DNA of 64,000 bases from NCBI RefSeq assembly GCF_002551005.1, contig NZ_NVOY01000029.1, positions 1 through 64,000 of the forward strand, read 5' to 3'. Within the stretch, counting starts at the first letter, position 1, and each line of letters starts with the position of its first letter. The translations under genes and the position numbers were made by a program. This DNA is from Bacillus pseudomycoides. GTDB lineage: Bacteria; Bacillota; Bacilli; Bacillales; Bacillaceae_G. The notes under the pieces were generated by a model, which did no database searches, had not been told where the DNA came from, and saw nothing but the letters and a program-made list of their open reading frames with translations. Positions 26,453 to 35,164 of this stretch are shown piece after piece.

Positions 26453-27832
26453 ATGGGTGATAATATGCAACAACTGATTCAAGAGCATAAACAATTTTTT
26501 CATCATGATCATACAAGAAGTCTTCAATTCCGCCTTGAACAATTAGAAAAATTAAAAATTTCTATTCGAAAATATGAAAATCAAGTACTGAATGCATTAT
26601 ATCAAGATTTACACAAAAGCGAATTTGAAGCATACGCGGCAGAAATTGGTTTCGCCTTTAACAGTATCAACTTTATTATGAAATATCTAAAACAGTGGAT
26701 GAAACCTCAAAAAGTAAAAACACCTATTCATTTTTTACCTTCCAAAAGCTACATAATAAAAGAGCCATATGGTACAGTGCTAATTATTGGACCTTTTAAT
26801 TATCCATTCCAATCATTAATTGAACCTCTTATTGGGGCAATTGCGGCAGGAAATTGTGTAGTTCTCAAGCCTTCAGAAAATGCACCCCATGTTTCAGCTG
26901 TAATTAACAAAATGATAAGTGAAACGTTTGATAAGCAATATATTCGTGTAATTGAAGGAGACAGAGAAATAACTTCCTTATTAATTCATGCACCATTTGA
27001 CCATATCTTTTTTACTGGTAGCGTTCAAGTTGGAAAAATTGTCATGGAAGCTGCGGCGAAAAATCTTATACCAGTAACATTAGAACTTGGTGGAAAAGGA
27101 CCAGCTATTGTCGATGAAACAGCTAACCTCGATATAGCTGCCAAACGTATTATCTGGGGGAAATTCATAAATGCTGGACAATCCTGTATTGCACCTGATT
27201 ATGTTATTGCACACAAATCTGTTAAGGTAAAACTGATTTCGAAAATGAAAGAAGTCATCACAAGCTTTTATGGATCAGATGTATCAAAAAGCAATGATTA
27301 TGGTCGAATTGTCAATGAAAGACAATTTGATAGACTTATTTCTATATTAGAACAAGATCAAAATTATATAAAATTTGGTGGGAATTCATCTAGAAGTCAT
27401 TTATATATTGGACCAACACTTCTTGAAGTAAAATCATGGGATGATGCAGCTATGAAAGAAGAAATTTTCGGACCGATTTTACCAATTATGGAGTACAACG
27501 ATTTAGATGAGGTTATCCATATGGTTAACAACCATCCTAAACCGTTAGCTTTGTATGTGTTTACTGAAAATAAAAATGTTGAAAAACAGGTACTTGGACG
27601 AATTTCTTTTGGAGGAGGATGCGTCAATGATACAATGTCACATATGGCTAATCTCCACTTGCCTTTTGGTGGAGTAGGAAGTGCAGGGTTCGGTGCCTAT
27701 CATGGGAAACATAGCTTTGATGCTTTTACACATCGTAAAAGCATTTTAAAGAAAAGCTCAAAGATAGAATTAGGGATTGTATTTCCACCGTATAGGGACA
27801 AAATTAAAATTTTACGAAAGATTTTTAAGTAA
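26453..27832 (+). CDS. Aldehyde dehydrogenase (YwdH-like, class 3 type)
   Basis: This 459-residue NAD(P)-dependent enzyme oxidises aldehydes to acids. The motifs are PFNYPFQSLIEPLIGAIAAG, the glutamate block VTLELGGKGPAIVDETANLD, the catalytic cysteine in INAGQSCIAPDYV and FGPILPIMEYNDLDEVI. A hydrophobic basic tail (about 440-459) could hold it to the membrane, as in fatty-aldehyde dehydrogenases. GGAGGGA is 7 bases before the first ATG. It is a single-gene transcript ending at 27952-27988. Confidence 0.9.
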   Translation: MGDNMQQLIQEHKQFFHHDHTRSLQFRLEQLEKLKISIRKYENQVLNALYQDLHKSEFEAYAAEIGFAFNSINFIMKYLKQWMKPQKVKTPIHFLPSKSYIIKEPYGTVLIIGPFNYPFQSLIEPLIGAIAAGNCVVLKPSENAPHVSAVINKMISETFDKQYIRVIEGDREITSLLIHAPFDHIFFTGSVQVGKIVMEAAAKNLIPVTLELGGKGPAIVDETANLDIAAKRIIWGKFINAGQSCIAPDYVIAHKSVKVKLISKMKEVITSFYGSDVSKSNDYGRIVNERQFDRLISILEQDQNYIKFGGNSSRSHLYIGPTLLEVKSWDDAAMKEEIFGPILPIMEYNDLDEVIHMVNNHPKPLALYVFTENKNVEKQVLGRISFGGGCVNDTMSHMANLHLPFGGVGSAGFGAYHGKHSFDAFTHRKSILKKSSKIELGIVFPPYRDKIKILRKIFK

Positions 27833-27951
27833 TAAGAAAGAAACTGTTTGCTGAACATAGGATATGACAACCAAAAGTAAAATAAGGGTGGAATACTTAA
27901 CTATTACCATTATTTATTATTTATAAAATATAATTCCACATTCGTAATACT

Positions 27952-27988
27952 AAAAAGGCATCCACTGAGAATCAGCAGATGCCTTTTT
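27952..27988 (+). terminator. Terminator of the aldehyde dehydrogenase gene
   Basis: AAAAAGGCATC and GATGCCTTTTT with a 15-base loop. Confidence 0.75.
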
Positions 27989-28170
27989 ATGTTTTAGTTT
28001 ATGACTTTGTTTTAAACTAATGTTGATAATTAAGATGGCCATTAAAGTGCTATTAGGTAAAACAAAAATGGATGTTATGCTAAAACTAATGTGAGATTGT
28101 GAAAATTTGTACTCAAACAAAAGGTCAAGTTTGGTCAAGAAATAAAGTGGAATAGGAAGTGGGATAATCT

Positions 28171-28410
28171 GTGAATAGTTCAAGAAAAAGGCTTGAAAGT
28201 ATTCGTGTGCTTGTTAATGAAATACTTGATTTGAACAGCTTAGTTAACAGACAAGAAGCTTATGCTCAACTTAATGGAGTATCATCTTTCTCTTCGATGC
28301 TTGCAACGAAGAGAGGATTAGAGACAGAAATTGCGGCTATCACAGGTTTGCTTCACAACTATTATTTCTATTTTGCTTACTGTAGAAAAATCAAGGGTTT
28401 TAACCTCTAA
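28171..28410 (+). pseudogene. Truncated HD-domain protein
   Basis: From a GTG the frame reads MNSSRKRLESIRVLVNEILD then AYAQLNGVSSFSSMLATKRG and AAITGLLHNYYFYFAYC. This matches the N-terminus of B. cereus HD-domain phosphohydrolases, where LLHDY would be the HD motif. Here it is LHNY, and the sequence ends soon after. Only about 70 of more than 150 residues remain. It lies just before a Tn3-like terminal repeat, which may mark the break. Confidence 0.55.
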
Positions 28411-28459
28411 AAAATAGATTAGCGTGGGTCTTATGTCAAAAAGATGGTAATATTTATTG

Positions 28460-28497
28460 CTTAACGTTGTAAATCCGCATTTTTCTGACATTATCCC
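28460..28497. repeat. Tn3-family (Tn1546-like) 38-bp terminal inverted repeat
   Basis: Read on the minus strand, these 38 bases begin GGGATAATGTCAGAAAAATG and end ACAACGTTAAG. From memory they agree with the Tn1546 end at about 33 of 38 positions, including the ACGYTAAG inner end typical of Tn3-family repeats. No transposase or resolvase is beside it, so it is a solitary scar. The outer end is at 28497. Confidence 0.6.
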
Positions 28498-28513
28498 AAC
28501 TACTTCTTTTTTA

Positions 28514-28966
28514 TTAGGAACTAAGTTTTACAATTGATTCTATCATTTGTTCCCAGTCTTCACTATGAATCTCATGCCCTGATCCATCCAGAGTCACTAG
28601 TTCAGCATGGGAAATGGTTTTCGCAAGAGCAATCCCATGTTCGTATGGCAAAGCTGGATCTTCTGTTCCATGAATAATGAGTACCGGTACGCTGATTTCT
28701 CCCATCCTATCGTAATAATCATCTCCGCCCTGCAGCATGGCATGATTAAATCTACTTGGAAGCTGCTTAGCGCGGGTAACCTCTCTTTTCGCCAATTTGT
28801 ATATTCTTTCCCTCTCATAAGGTTTGGAACCGGCTAAAGTTTTCCATCCACCCGCAATATAGGAAATAGCCGCCTTTTGATTTGACCAATCTATGGAAGT
28901 ACTCTTTGCATGGTAATCTTTTTCCTTTGAGGGATTTTTAAAAGAGTTTTCTGCATTTTTCTGACT
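28514..28966 (-). pseudogene. Alpha/beta hydrolase, N-terminus missing
   Basis: The open minus-strand frame runs from about 28966 without a start codon and reads AAISYIAGGWKTLAGSKPYE, then VPVLIIHGTEDPALPYEHGI (catalytic Asp) and LVTLDGSGHEIH (catalytic His), ending KLSS. The nucleophile serine and the first half of the fold are absent. An internal ATG at 28795 could start 93 residues, but these could not form the active enzyme. A 13-base GCATTTTTCTGAC occurs both at its upstream edge and in the Tn3-like repeat downstream. Confidence 0.7.
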
Positions 28967-29180
28967 GAGTTACTTATTTTTTTATGTGGTAGAAAACTCC
29001 TTAGCGTATATAAATTAAGATTTACATTTCTAACAAATGTCTTAGTGTGAACTTTACGTCACTTTATCGGCTTCCCCCTACGACTTTATTGTGAACTGTC
29101 GGTTTCCTTTATACATTGATAGATGAATCCTATATAATATAATATGTATAATTAAAAATCTAACAGAATGGATGAACATA

Positions 29181-29864
29181 ATGAGGATTTTAGTAATTGA
29201 AGATGATCAGCCTCTTCTAGAAGGAATTGTGGCAGTTTTGCAAGAAGAAGGATATGAAATTGATTACGCTGTAGCTGGTGACGACGGATTATTCATGGCT
29301 AAGCAAAATATTTATGATGCTATTATTTTAGATATTATGCTCCCAGAGATAAATGGATTTGAAATTGTGAAAGAAGTACGTGCTGCTTCTGTTAAAACTC
29401 CTATTCTGCTTCTTACTGCTAAAGATAGTGTAGAAGATCGTGTAAAGGGCTTAGATGTTGGGGCAGATGATTATTTGATTAAGCCATTTGCAGTACCTGA
29501 GTTACTTGCGAGAATACGCGTACTGTTGCGAGAAAAAGGAACGATTGGAGAACAAAATTTTTCCTATGGTCCTATTCAATTACACGTCCAAGAGCATGAC
29601 GGATATATAGACGGTAATAAATTATATTTGACGATTAAGGAATATGAACTACTTGAATATTTTATACGAAATAAAGAACAAATTTTAATCCGTGATCAGA
29701 TTTTTAGTCGTATTTGGGGATTAGATTCTGACGTTGGGCTCGGTGTTGTAGATGTATATGTGCATCATTTGAGAAAGAAATTAAGTGCATTTCATGATAA
29801 ACCGTTTATCCATACTGTACGTGGTGTTGGCTTTATATTCAAAGGAAATGATCAGGATGTTTAA
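29181..29864 (+). CDS. OmpR-family response regulator
   Basis: This is a 227-residue two-domain regulator. The receiver (1-115) has the phosphoacceptor Asp51 in AIILDIMLPEINGFE, the acidic pair IEDD, Thr in LLTAKD and Lys in LIKPF. The winged-helix DNA-binding domain (130-225) carries the typical end HTVRGVGFIFK. Start: ATG 29172 or 29181 are both possible; I took the second, which matches the usual MRILVIEDD beginning. It overlaps the kinase gene by 8 bases, so the pair is coupled. Confidence 0.9.
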   Translation: MRILVIEDDQPLLEGIVAVLQEEGYEIDYAVAGDDGLFMAKQNIYDAIILDIMLPEINGFEIVKEVRAASVKTPILLLTAKDSVEDRVKGLDVGADDYLIKPFAVPELLARIRVLLREKGTIGEQNFSYGPIQLHVQEHDGYIDGNKLYLTIKEYELLEYFIRNKEQILIRDQIFSRIWGLDSDVGLGVVDVYVHHLRKKLSAFHDKPFIHTVRGVGFIFKGNDQDV

Positions 29865-31113
29865 AAAAACGAAGATACAACTGGTTACTTTAAATACTAT
29901 TGTTTTTTCATTGATTTTATGTGTATTCGGCGTTGTTTTGTATGTATACATGAATCATGTTATTTACGCGGAGGTTGACTCGAAGCTTAACAGCGTGTCT
30001 AAAGAAATACAGCAAGAAGGTATGAAACGTGTTGTGAAAGAACATGATTCGAAACGAGAATCAGAACGGAAAATTGTGTACTTAGTTTGGGATGAAAAGG
30101 GACATTTCGTGAAAAGTATACCGGAAAATGCTGTTTTCTCAAACGATATTAACGCTTTCTCCCCTACTCGATTTCAAGACAATAAATTATGGACACAAAC
30201 AATCAACAAACATAGTTATCGGATTCTTAAGTTTAAACCACCATCCAGTTATTTAGAAGATATCGGGATAAAATCAGCTCATACGATTGAGATTGTTTTA
30301 AATATAGATCCTGAAGTGACTATGTTGCAAAACTTGCTCGTATTGATTATAGGGGGATGTCTTATAGGGTTTATCATTGCTTTTTTTATAGGATGGTTTT
30401 TAGCAAATCGCTCACTTGTACCTATTCAAAATTCTTGGGAAAAGCAAACTCAATTTGCAGCGGATGCTTCACATGAACTTCGAACACCGCTGTCTGTTAT
30501 CCAAACACATTTGGAATTATTATTTCGGCATCCACAATATACAATTGAACAAGAAAGTATGACAATATACAAAGTGCTGCAAGAAGTAAAGCGAATGAAT
30601 AAACTTGTAGCTGATCTGCTCACTCTCGCAAAAACAGACTCGAATCAGCTGCTTATTCAAAGGAAAGAGTTCGCAATAGGAGAATTAGTCAGCACAATCA
30701 TTCATCAATTCGAACCTATTGCAGAGCTGCAAAATATTTCGATCAATAAAGCTGTAGATGAGCGCTTGATATATAAAGGTGATAAAGAACGAATTCATCA
30801 ACTACTCGTTATTTTGATGGATAATGCGATGAAATATAATGTTGAGAATGGACAAATTAAAGTTACATGTAGTAAGGATGGGAGTTTTGTCACTATCATA
30901 GTAGAGGATACAGGAATCGGTATTTCAAACGAGGAACTGCCTCACATTTTTGATCGTTTTTATCGCAGTGACAAGAGTAGAACGCGTTCTGAAGGCGGAA
31001 CGGGATTAGGTCTATCCATCGCGAAGTGGATTACAGAAGCCCATAATGGAGAAATAAAAATGCGGAGTGAACTTCATAAGGGGACAAGTACTACCATTAA
31101 GCTACCGCTGTAA
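29857..31113 (+). CDS. Sensor histidine kinase
   Basis: This 418-residue membrane kinase is the partner of the preceding regulator. It has transmembrane segments at about 9-32 and 160-183 with an extracytoplasmic loop between, then the HisKA box FAADASHELRTPLSVIQTHL (His206), and HATPase motifs NAMKYN, DTGIGIS and GGTGLGLSIAKW. The start at 29857 lies 11 bases after AAAGGA; an ATG at 29848 is too close. The signal is unknown. It converges on a flavinylation operon across a shared terminator, which may hint at a redox role. Confidence 0.9.
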   Translation: MFKKTKIQLVTLNTIVFSLILCVFGVVLYVYMNHVIYAEVDSKLNSVSKEIQQEGMKRVVKEHDSKRESERKIVYLVWDEKGHFVKSIPENAVFSNDINAFSPTRFQDNKLWTQTINKHSYRILKFKPPSSYLEDIGIKSAHTIEIVLNIDPEVTMLQNLLVLIIGGCLIGFIIAFFIGWFLANRSLVPIQNSWEKQTQFAADASHELRTPLSVIQTHLELLFRHPQYTIEQESMTIYKVLQEVKRMNKLVADLLTLAKTDSNQLLIQRKEFAIGELVSTIIHQFEPIAELQNISINKAVDERLIYKGDKERIHQLLVILMDNAMKYNVENGQIKVTCSKDGSFVTIIVEDTGIGISNEELPHIFDRFYRSDKSRTRSEGGTGLGLSIAKWITEAHNGEIKMRSELHKGTSTTIKLPL

Positions 31114-31118
31114 CAAAT

Positions 31119-31164
31119 AAAGGGTGTCAAGACGAAATATTTCCGAAAATTGACACCCTTTTTA
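31119..31164. terminator. Bidirectional terminator
   Basis: AAAGGGTGTCAA and TTGACACCCTTT with a long loop, between the convergent kinase and RnfD-like genes. Confidence 0.8.
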
Positions 31165-31172
31165 TTTCTTTC

Positions 31173-32093
31173 TTAAATAGCTGCTGAAGCAGATGGCGTA
31201 CGAGTTGTTTTTTTGTTTTTAGAAATTTTCAATACTTTCCATCCATTTGCAATCAAAATGCCTACTAATAGAAAAGTTAATCCTCCGAGTACCAAATAAG
31301 AAGCTATACTTACTATAGCTGTAATAGTCCCAAATATAACTTGATCTTTATATTTTCCTAAAGAGGTCGGCGGATCAGTAAGCATAAAGAATGATAGAAA
31401 TAAAGCTGAATTTATATAAGGCACCCTTAGCATATCTCCTGCATTTTCAAATCCTGTAATTCCCATGATAAGTACGATTAGAAAATAAATACCTAAAAAC
31501 GAGAAAACTTGTGGAAATTTATTTACTTTCTCTGTTACAAAAAATCCTGCGGCGCATACTAACACAATACACCATGTAGGAAGCATTGATAGTCCTCCCC
31601 ACCAGCTTTGTCCACTTGAAAACAAAACTGCTGTGACAAGTAATCCAAATGCAGCGGGATTAAATATAGTTTTTTTCTTAACAGTAAATAGATGTTTCGA
31701 TATAATTGCAAATGCCGCCGTTACTGCTGAAATATACGATGACACCATCGGACTTAATACGAGCGCAACAATCAAACCCGTTATAGCGGCTCCATCAGGA
31801 AATGTCAGTTTTCGTTTTTTAAACAAAGCAATTAAGGTATCTATGAACATTGCGGTTACAGTTGCAATCCCTGCATGAATAAGACCATTATAATTAGTCA
31901 TATTCATCTGAGCTATTAACATTAAGAAAAGCAGCATAACTAAGACGAATCTTTTTGGAGTCATAAAAGGTTTACGGCCTCGCTTTTGTTGCTGGCTTTC
32001 TCTTGTTTCGTCCACAATCACATATCCTTTTGGTGTACGAATATATTTTTGCCCTGTCCTGCTCATTACGTTCGCTTTTTTATCAACGCTCAT
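31173..32093 (-). CDS. RnfD/NQR2-like membrane protein
   Basis: This 306-residue integral membrane protein has about eight to ten hydrophobic segments and an RnfD/NqrB-like core (DGAAITGLIVALVLSPMVSS, KKTIFNPAAFGLLVTAVLFS, FMLTDPPTSLGKYKDQVIFG). Such proteins pass electrons from membrane donors to extracytoplasmic flavins. It lacks other Rnf/Nqr subunits. It overlaps apbE by 11 bases and is the last gene of a three-gene operon with an FMN-binding protein. Role in extracytoplasmic electron transfer is inferred from context. Confidence 0.8.
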   Translation of the reverse strand: MSVDKKANVMSRTGQKYIRTPKGYVIVDETRESQQQKRGRKPFMTPKRFVLVMLLFLMLIAQMNMTNYNGLIHAGIATVTAMFIDTLIALFKKRKLTFPDGAAITGLIVALVLSPMVSSYISAVTAAFAIISKHLFTVKKKTIFNPAAFGLLVTAVLFSSGQSWWGGLSMLPTWCIVLVCAAGFFVTEKVNKFPQVFSFLGIYFLIVLIMGITGFENAGDMLRVPYINSALFLSFFMLTDPPTSLGKYKDQVIFGTITAIVSIASYLVLGGLTFLLVGILIANGWKVLKISKNKKTTRTPSASAAI

Positions 32094-33009
32094 ACAAATA
32101 TTCCTCCATGCCTTTTGTCATATTTATGTCTAAAGAGGATGTAATCCATATACCTTCAAGATCAACATTTTTTAGCAGTGTACCCCCTTCTTTTTTGCCT
32201 AATAGAAAAGCTGCTGTTGAAAAAGTATCTGCCATCATTGCAAAAGGTGCGATTACAGTACAACTTACGATATTAGACTGAGACGTCCCTAAATGTGGGT
32301 GTATGAGATGATGCTCATTCAAATGAACAGGACTCTTTCGCTCATAACTGCCAGAAGTGCATACTGCCTGATTAGTTAGCTGAACTTCACAAATTGTCTT
32401 TTCTTTTTGGAAAGGATGCTGGATACCAATGACCCATGGCTCTTTTTTCCCATTCGTCCCGCTCGTAAAAATATCTCCACCGGCATCGATGACAAATCCT
32501 TCAAAATCGCGTAGCTCTTGAACAGCTAAATCAACAGCTAGTCCCTTTGCTACGGCACCTAAATCTAATAAAAGTGACTTTTTTAATAAAACAGTTCGTT
32601 TTTCTTCATTTAAAATTATATCTTGATAATTAGCAGGAACTGCAGCAGTTGAAATCAGTTCTTCACCCGTTAAATAATGACGGTTAAATCCATACTTCTC
32701 AAGTGTATGACCTAATGTTGGGTCAAATATTCCTTGCGTTAAATCGGCTATTTGCCATGCAAAGCGAATAGCTTCAAAAAGAATAGGGCTGACTTGAGCT
32801 GGTGTACCACTTTGTATAGAGAGGCGCCGAAGCTCACTTTGCTGATGGAAACGACTGCATACTTCTTCTACAGAATAAAACGCTAGAAAGGCTTTTTGGA
32901 TTTTCTCTTTTACATATGTTTCTGCAAGTGATGTCACAACTTTAATGTGAATAATTGTCCCCATGGAAAGGGCTGATTGTTTATATGTTTTTTTTAAACG
33001 ACTATGCAT
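32083..33009 (-). CDS. apbE: FAD:protein FMN transferase
   Basis: ApbE attaches FMN covalently to a Thr or Ser of target proteins outside the cytoplasm. The 308 residues have the family blocks LLLDLGAVAKGLAVDLAVQE, GFVIDAGGDIFTSG and MMADTFSTAAFLLG. The catalytic and metal residues of the last block are present. No clear lipobox or signal peptide is visible, which is unusual. It lies between a likely target (SGAT motif protein, 29 bases upstream) and the RnfD-like gene, which it overlaps. Confidence 0.9.
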   Translation of the reverse strand: MHSRLKKTYKQSALSMGTIIHIKVVTSLAETYVKEKIQKAFLAFYSVEEVCSRFHQQSELRRLSIQSGTPAQVSPILFEAIRFAWQIADLTQGIFDPTLGHTLEKYGFNRHYLTGEELISTAAVPANYQDIILNEEKRTVLLKKSLLLDLGAVAKGLAVDLAVQELRDFEGFVIDAGGDIFTSGTNGKKEPWVIGIQHPFQKEKTICEVQLTNQAVCTSGSYERKSPVHLNEHHLIHPHLGTSQSNIVSCTVIAPFAMMADTFSTAAFLLGKKEGGTLLKNVDLEGIWITSSLDINMTKGMEEYLYER

Positions 33010-33038
33010 TCCGCGTCACACTTCCTACAATTTAGTTT

Positions 33039-33503
33039 TTATAAATTAGCCTGCTTTGCCTGCAGTAATGCATTTTGAACTGCTTCTTGAAAATCCTCTG
33101 TACTTCTTGTTGCGCCGGAAACTACATCTACATCTGCGCTTTGCCGATCTACAACTTGTTGAGGTAAATCATCAATATATGATTGTGAATAAGAAGTAGT
33201 GCAATCGGTAATTTGTATAGATGTAATTTTATCTTTTTGAATCGTAACTGCTACTGCTACTGAACCGATACGATTTGCCCCCTGACCATAATACGTTCCA
33301 TCTTTATAGGTACTTTTAACGTTTTTAGTTGACCTATTAGAAGTGGTAGAAGGTTCTTTATATTGCGGTTTAAGTTCCGTTATTTTTTGAGAAGCTTGTG
33401 CTCCTTCTACTTTTGGTGATTCTGTAGTAATATATCCTGCGGTATAAATCATTCCTACAGCAACCGTACATAATGTAATCATTTTGTTTCCCATTTTAGC
33501 CAT
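33039..33503 (-). CDS. FMN-binding domain protein, likely flavinylated
   Basis: This 154-residue protein starts with one membrane segment (about 6-23) that could act as an anchor, followed by a Ser/Thr/Lys-rich linker and an FMN-binding domain. The domain ends DVDVVSGATRSTEDFQEAVQ; Thr132 in SGAT is the expected site of FMN attachment by ApbE, whose gene follows. It should carry electrons at the outer membrane face. The ATG at 33503 lies 8 bases after AGGAGG; in-frame ATGs earlier overlap that site. Confidence 0.85.
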   Translation of the reverse strand: MAKMGNKMITLCTVAVGMIYTAGYITTESPKVEGAQASQKITELKPQYKEPSTTSNRSTKNVKSTYKDGTYYGQGANRIGSVAVAVTIQKDKITSIQITDCTTSYSQSYIDDLPQQVVDRQSADVDVVSGATRSTEDFQEAVQNALLQAKQANL

Positions 33504-33666
33504 ATTCATGACCTCCTGCATCATTGAAAAAATATTTTAATTTCTAATTTGTATTTTACAAAGCTATTTTTAAAAAAGTTTTAAAAACCTGTTTCTTTAG
33601 TGAAAAATTTTTATTTTTTCACCTTACACATTGAATCTATATACAAACTCTAATTTTCCGTAGAAA

Positions 33667-33709
33667 AGAACAACCCTTTCCCAATATTCAATCAGGAAAA
33701 GGTTGTTCT
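33667..33709 (-). terminator. Terminator of the murQ operon
   Basis: AGAACAACCCTTTCC pairs with GGAAAAGGTTGTTCT (one mismatch). It overlaps the stop codon of the PTS gene, and TTTTCT follows on the minus strand. Confidence 0.65.
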
Positions 33710-35148
33710 AGTTCACTTTTAAATTCTTGTTCTATCATCGCTTCCATTGGTACACCGAAGAAATAGGTTACGATAAACCCACCGGCGTATCCTGCAAATA
33801 ATCCAATAACGTATTTCCACCATACTCCACCAAAAATTAAAGGAATTAATGCCACACCAGATGGTCCGATAGCAATTGCACCAACGTTGCCAAGCAATCC
33901 GATGGCAGCTCCTCCGATACCTCCACCGATACATGCGGTAATAAAAGGACGGCCTAATGGTAATGTAACACCATAAATTAACGGTTCCCCAATACCAAGA
34001 ATTCCTACTGGAAGTGAACCTTTGATCATATTTGTTAAAGATTTATTTTTATGACAGCGAATCCATAATGCCATCGCTGCTCCCACTTGCCCAGCCCCTG
34101 CCATCGAAAGAATAGGAAGTAATTGTGTCATACCTGTTGTATGAATCATTTCAATATGAATGGGTATTAATATTTGGTGTAATCCTAACATTACAAGTGG
34201 TAGGAACGTTGCGCCAAGTACAAATCCAGCAAATGCACCACCGCGTAATAATACCCAATTGATAGCACCAATTAAGTTATCTGATACGAAACCTGCTAAT
34301 GGCATGATGAAGAAAATTGTTACAAGCCCTATTATTAATAATGTGATTGTAGGTGTCACGATAATATCAATTGCATCAGGAATCACTTTACGTAATTTCT
34401 TTTCTATAAATGCTAAAATCCAAACAGCCAATATAACACCAATAACCCCACCTTGTTCTGGTGCTAACGACTGAGCAGTGAAGATATTATGAATTGGATT
34501 TTCTGGAGTCACACCAGTTAACAAGGTGATACCACCGATTACTCCACCAAGTGATGACGTTGCATTGAATTCTTTTGCCGCATTAATCCCAACATAAATT
34601 ACTAAATAACTAAAAAGTGCATTTTTAATCACATTTAAAACGGTTACGTATTGTCCCCAAGTTTCTTTATTTAAATTTCCAGCAGTAATATTATTTAATA
34701 GAATAGAAGCAATACCAGCAATTAACCCTGCTCCAACGAATGCCGGTATAAGAGGAATGAAAATATTTCCTACTTTTCTTAAAAATTTTTTAAATGGAGT
34801 ATTATTCTTTTTCTTTAATTCTGCCTTGATTTCTGCACCTTTTACTTGTAGTTCTTCTGCAGAAGAATTTTTTGAGGAACCGCCTTTTCCTTTTTTCTCT
34901 GCTAATATAGTTCCGAATTGTTCTGCTACTTTTGTTACAACACCTGGTCCAAGAATAATTTGGTATGTTTCATCATCAACAGTACCAAGAACCCCATCAA
35001 TCTTTTTTAATAATTCTTCTTGAATTAAATTATGATTAACAATTTTAATACGAAGACGTGTCATACAATTTGTGTATGCTGAAACATTATAACTACCACC
35101 TACCGCATCTAAAATTTGAGATGCCATGCTATGATATTTGTTCATCAT
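33688..35148 (-). CDS. murP: PTS EIIBC component, probably N-acetylmuramic acid-specific
   Basis: This 486-residue phosphotransferase permease has an EIIB domain (1-90) with the phospho-cysteine in YTNCMTRLRIKI, then EIIC with about ten membrane segments, including the GIGEPLIYGVTLPLGRPF substrate loop. It imports and phosphorylates a sugar; no EIIA domain is attached. Its neighbour 16 bases upstream is murQ, so the sugar should be N-acetylmuramic acid from wall turnover. The start is the first of two ATGs after GAGGACGAC. Confidence 0.9.
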   Translation of the reverse strand: MMNKYHSMASQILDAVGGSYNVSAYTNCMTRLRIKIVNHNLIQEELLKKIDGVLGTVDDETYQIILGPGVVTKVAEQFGTILAEKKGKGGSSKNSSAEELQVKGAEIKAELKKKNNTPFKKFLRKVGNIFIPLIPAFVGAGLIAGIASILLNNITAGNLNKETWGQYVTVLNVIKNALFSYLVIYVGINAAKEFNATSSLGGVIGGITLLTGVTPENPIHNIFTAQSLAPEQGGVIGVILAVWILAFIEKKLRKVIPDAIDIIVTPTITLLIIGLVTIFFIMPLAGFVSDNLIGAINWVLLRGGAFAGFVLGATFLPLVMLGLHQILIPIHIEMIHTTGMTQLLPILSMAGAGQVGAAMALWIRCHKNKSLTNMIKGSLPVGILGIGEPLIYGVTLPLGRPFITACIGGGIGGAAIGLLGNVGAIAIGPSGVALIPLIFGGVWWKYVIGLFAGYAGGFIVTYFFGVPMEAMIEQEFKSELEQPFPD

Positions 35149-35164
35149 GTCGTCCTCTTTTCGG

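Noticed and set aside
28427-28460. Second Tn3-like end facing the first
   Set aside because: Only about 15 of 21 inner bases agree, too weak to call a miniature transposon.
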